Source: CAZSVE01 sp964610175 (GTDB lineage Bacteria > Pseudomonadota > Gammaproteobacteria > HK1). Taken from it: DNA of 7,114 nt. The translations under genes were made by a program, and so were the position numbers. Below the pieces are notes generated by a model that was given only the letters and a program-made list of their open reading frames with translations, made no database searches and was not told where the DNA came from. Positions 6,065 to 7,114 of the stretch are shown here, piece by piece. How positions within the stretch are numbered: position 1 is the stretch's first letter; every line of letters starts with the position of its first letter. The stretch spans positions 1-7,114 of the forward strand of contig CAZSVE010000116.1 of assembly GCA_964610175.1 (NCBI GenBank). The letters run 5' to 3'.

Positions 6065-6174
6065 TAGCGAAGCTTCGCCTCGAACCGACAAAACATGACC
6101 CAGCATCAGCCGAGGCAAAATTGGTATCTTGCAAAGCTTGATCCAATTGTGAAGCTGAGCGGGAAATAAACAAA
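6065..6174 (+). repeat. 110-bp repeat family, copy F (plus orientation, tandem unit 2)
   Basis: This copy starts 114 bp after copy E and is 107/110 identical to it. The differences are AAAGC to AAAAC, AAAACTT to AAAGCTT, and AACGAA to AACAAA at the tail. The high identity indicates a recent tandem duplication or two recent insertions. It supplies the same possible stems as copy E (outer arms 6071-6078 and 6149-6156). Confidence 0.92.
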
Positions 6175-6183
6175 ATATTCATG

Positions 6184-6225
6184 AAGAAAAATCGGCGCCT
6201 TGTAAAACTCGACCCATTTGCAAGG
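6184..6225 (+). repeat. Partial, decayed piece of the 110-bp repeat (copy G)
   Basis: The stretch AAGAAAAATCGG..CCTTGTAAAACTCGACCCATTTGCAAGG follows the middle-to-tail part of the element (GGCAAAATTGG..TCTTGCAAAACTTGATCC..TTGTGAAGC), with several substitutions and no head or tail. Its position directly after copy F suggests a third, older unit of the same array. Confidence 0.5.
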
Positions 6226-6405
6226 ATTTCGAGAACTCGAAGCTTCTGGTTTCTTCCCTCGACATTCCACGCTTCCCATCGTGTGAGCAAACTCGTCGCC
6301 AGGTAGCCCCAGGTCCATCGTCGGGCGAAGCGTGGCCGCCGGATTCCTTCGGGCCTTTCCAGATCCGATCCATCGATTCCGTTCCATGTACAGAGAGGTT
6401 CATGA
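6226..6405 (+). other. Leader region of moaC
   Basis: This 180-bp stretch has no supported gene. It contains the inverted repeat TTCGAG-AA-CTCGAA (6228-6241), which could be an operator half-site pair, and the ribosome binding site AGAGAGG (6392-6398), seven bases before the moaC ATG. I could not place a convincing promoter. I looked for the molybdenum-cofactor riboswitch that precedes moa genes in some bacteria and could not recognise its conserved pairing. Confidence 0.45.
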
Positions 6406-6909
6406 ATGCCATCGAAAGAACTCACCCACCTCGATGAAAAAGGCGAAGCCCGCATGGTGGATGTGGGCGCCAAGCAAGAAACCCTCCGCGTCGCCCGAGC
6501 AGAGGGTTTCATCACCATGCCGGTCTCACTCATCGAGCGACTCACCACCTTGAAAAAAGGCAATGCCTATGAAATTGCCCGGCTGGCCGGAATCATGGGT
6601 GCCAAGAAGACCTCGGAACTCGTCCCCTTGTGTCACAATCTCAACCTGGACAACGTCTCCCTGGAATTTTCGCCGGACCCGAAACAGGGTAGGGTTCGCG
6701 TCCTGGCCGAGTCCCGGTGTCATGGCAGGACCGGGGTGGAACTGGAGGCCTTGAGCGCGGTGACCATTGCCCTGTTGACGCTTTACGATATGGGAAAGGC
6801 GGTGGAGCGCGGCATGGAAATCGGCGGTATCAGGGTGTTACATAAATCCGGCGGGAAAACTGGCACATGGAATCGAGCATCCATCCCCGATGGCCCCGAC
6901 GATTCTTGA
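6406..6909 (+). CDS. moaC: Cyclic pyranopterin monophosphate synthase (MoaC)
   Basis: With MoaA, MoaC makes the first pterin of molybdenum cofactor synthesis: it converts 3',8-cyclo-7,8-dihydro-GTP to cyclic pyranopterin monophosphate in the cytoplasm. The 167-residue protein aligns without gaps to E. coli MoaC (161 residues) as I remember it. The active-site residues sit at identical numbers: K51 (LKKGNAY), H77 (VPLCHN), E112 and E114 (GVELEAL), D128 and K131 (LYDMGKA), and K147 (HKSGGK). Residue 78, Pro in the usual PLCHP motif, is Asn here. The C-terminal tail (about 154-167) is slightly longer than in E. coli. The ATG at 6406 has a good Shine-Dalgarno at 6392-6398. No other moa gene is in the window, so it appears to be a single unit at this site, or the first gene of one extending to the right. 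Confidence 0.96.
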   Translation: MPSKELTHLDEKGEARMVDVGAKQETLRVARAEGFITMPVSLIERLTTLKKGNAYEIARLAGIMGAKKTSELVPLCHNLNLDNVSLEFSPDPKQGRVRVLAESRCHGRTGVELEALSAVTIALLTLYDMGKAVERGMEIGGIRVLHKSGGKTGTWNRASIPDGPDDS

Positions 6910-6966
6910 TTGACGACCCGGAAACAACCGCATCGCTGGCGGGTCTCGTACCCACCCATCGAAAAA

Positions 6967-6994
6967 TCCGATGCCGGTGATCCGATGCAGGTGA
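6967..6994 (+). repeat. Two-copy 14-bp tandem repeat
   Basis: TCCGATGCCGGTGA is followed directly by TCCGATGCAGGTGA, one mismatch apart, in the non-coding stretch after moaC. It may be a slippage product. Two adjacent copies on the same DNA face could also form a binding site, but nothing else supports that. The rest of 6910-7067 shows no gene. Confidence 0.5.
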
Positions 6995-7067
6995 TATCGC
7001 AGGGTTTTTCCATGCCCGATCCTGGACATCGACCAGCCGCCACATCCGCTACCAACACCGGACATGT

Positions 7068-7107
7068 TAGCGCTTCGCGCCAAGACTGAAGCGGGGTGGG
7101 TCTTGGC
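7068..7107 (+). repeat. Short repeat X, right copy, with hairpin
   Basis: TAGCGCTTCGCGCCAAGACT (7068-7087) is identical to 36-55. Here GCCAAGAC (7079-7086) can pair perfectly with GTCTTGGC (7100-7107) across a 13-base loop, which the left copy cannot do. The window ends seven bases later, so the full length of the element is not visible. It lies about 160 bp downstream of moaC and could be part of that transcript's 3' end, although no T tract is seen before the window stops. Confidence 0.65.
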
Positions 7108-7114
7108 GGGCGCA

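Noticed and set aside
5951..6225. CRISPR array
   Set aside because: Units of 110 bp directly abut with a four-base gap and no variable spacers, so this is a tandem repeat and not a CRISPR array.
6226..6405. Molybdenum-cofactor riboswitch upstream of moaC
   Set aside because: I could not identify the conserved helices or the expected order of motifs. A covariance-model search (Rfam Moco_RNA_motif) would settle it.
5925..6563. 212-residue minus-strand open frame containing a 38-residue internal repeat
   Set aside because: The repeat is copies E and F of the DNA element read in antisense (114 bp equals 38 codons). The rest lies antisense to the moaC start. There is no ribosome binding site or recognisable domain.
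6910..6960. GACCCG/CGGGTC inverted repeat after moaC as a terminator
   Set aside because: It has a six-pair stem with a loop of about 21 bases and no T tract, which is too weak to call.

Overview
The window looks like a chromosomal segment of a Gram-negative bacterium, most likely a gammaproteobacterium. It carries an outer-membrane lipoprotein murein transglycosylase (MltA), a MoaC that lines up with E. coli MoaC without gaps through every active-site position, and metabolic and transport genes with moderately GC-rich codons. A sulfur-oxidising or symbiotic lifestyle is possible: the small ORF resembles a family I recall from sulfur oxidisers, and the transporter could carry sulfate. That is inference and the window does not prove it. 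No rRNA, tRNA, CRISPR array, transposase or phage gene was seen.

Layout: 1-334 is non-coding, with a hairpin and T-rich tract that could terminate a gene entering from the left. A minus-strand pair follows: threonine synthase (1886-3070), then mltA (438-1742), separated by 143 bp that hold a 20-bp perfect palindrome and a possible mltA promoter. Divergently, a 646-residue SLC13-type permease with two internal RCK_C (TrkA-C) domains runs from 3356 to 5296, behind a perfect TATAAT box. After it come a structured stretch, a small conserved-looking ORF (5628-5840), a repeat cluster (5841-6225), and moaC (6406-6909). The genes do not form one pathway. They are housekeeping or metabolic units: threonine synthesis, cell-wall turnover, anion uptake, and molybdenum cofactor synthesis.

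The most unusual content lies between the genes. A structured repeat of about 110 bp occurs in six recognisable copies plus one decayed piece, in both orientations. Its head is TAGCGAAGCTTCGCC and its tail is GAGCGGGAAATAAACGAA. Three copies touch a stop codon with no spacing: at mltA and at the permease, the TAG of the repeat head is the stop codon itself; at the small ORF, the repeat tail starts on the next base. Two copies are a near-identical tandem with a 114-bp period, and a third meets them head to head. A second short repeat, TAGCGCTTCGCGCCAAGACT, lies near both ends of the window and shares the same kind of head. I read this as a non-autonomous (MITE- or REP-like) intergenic repeat family that settles at gene 3' ends. 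The family does not match any named element I can recall.
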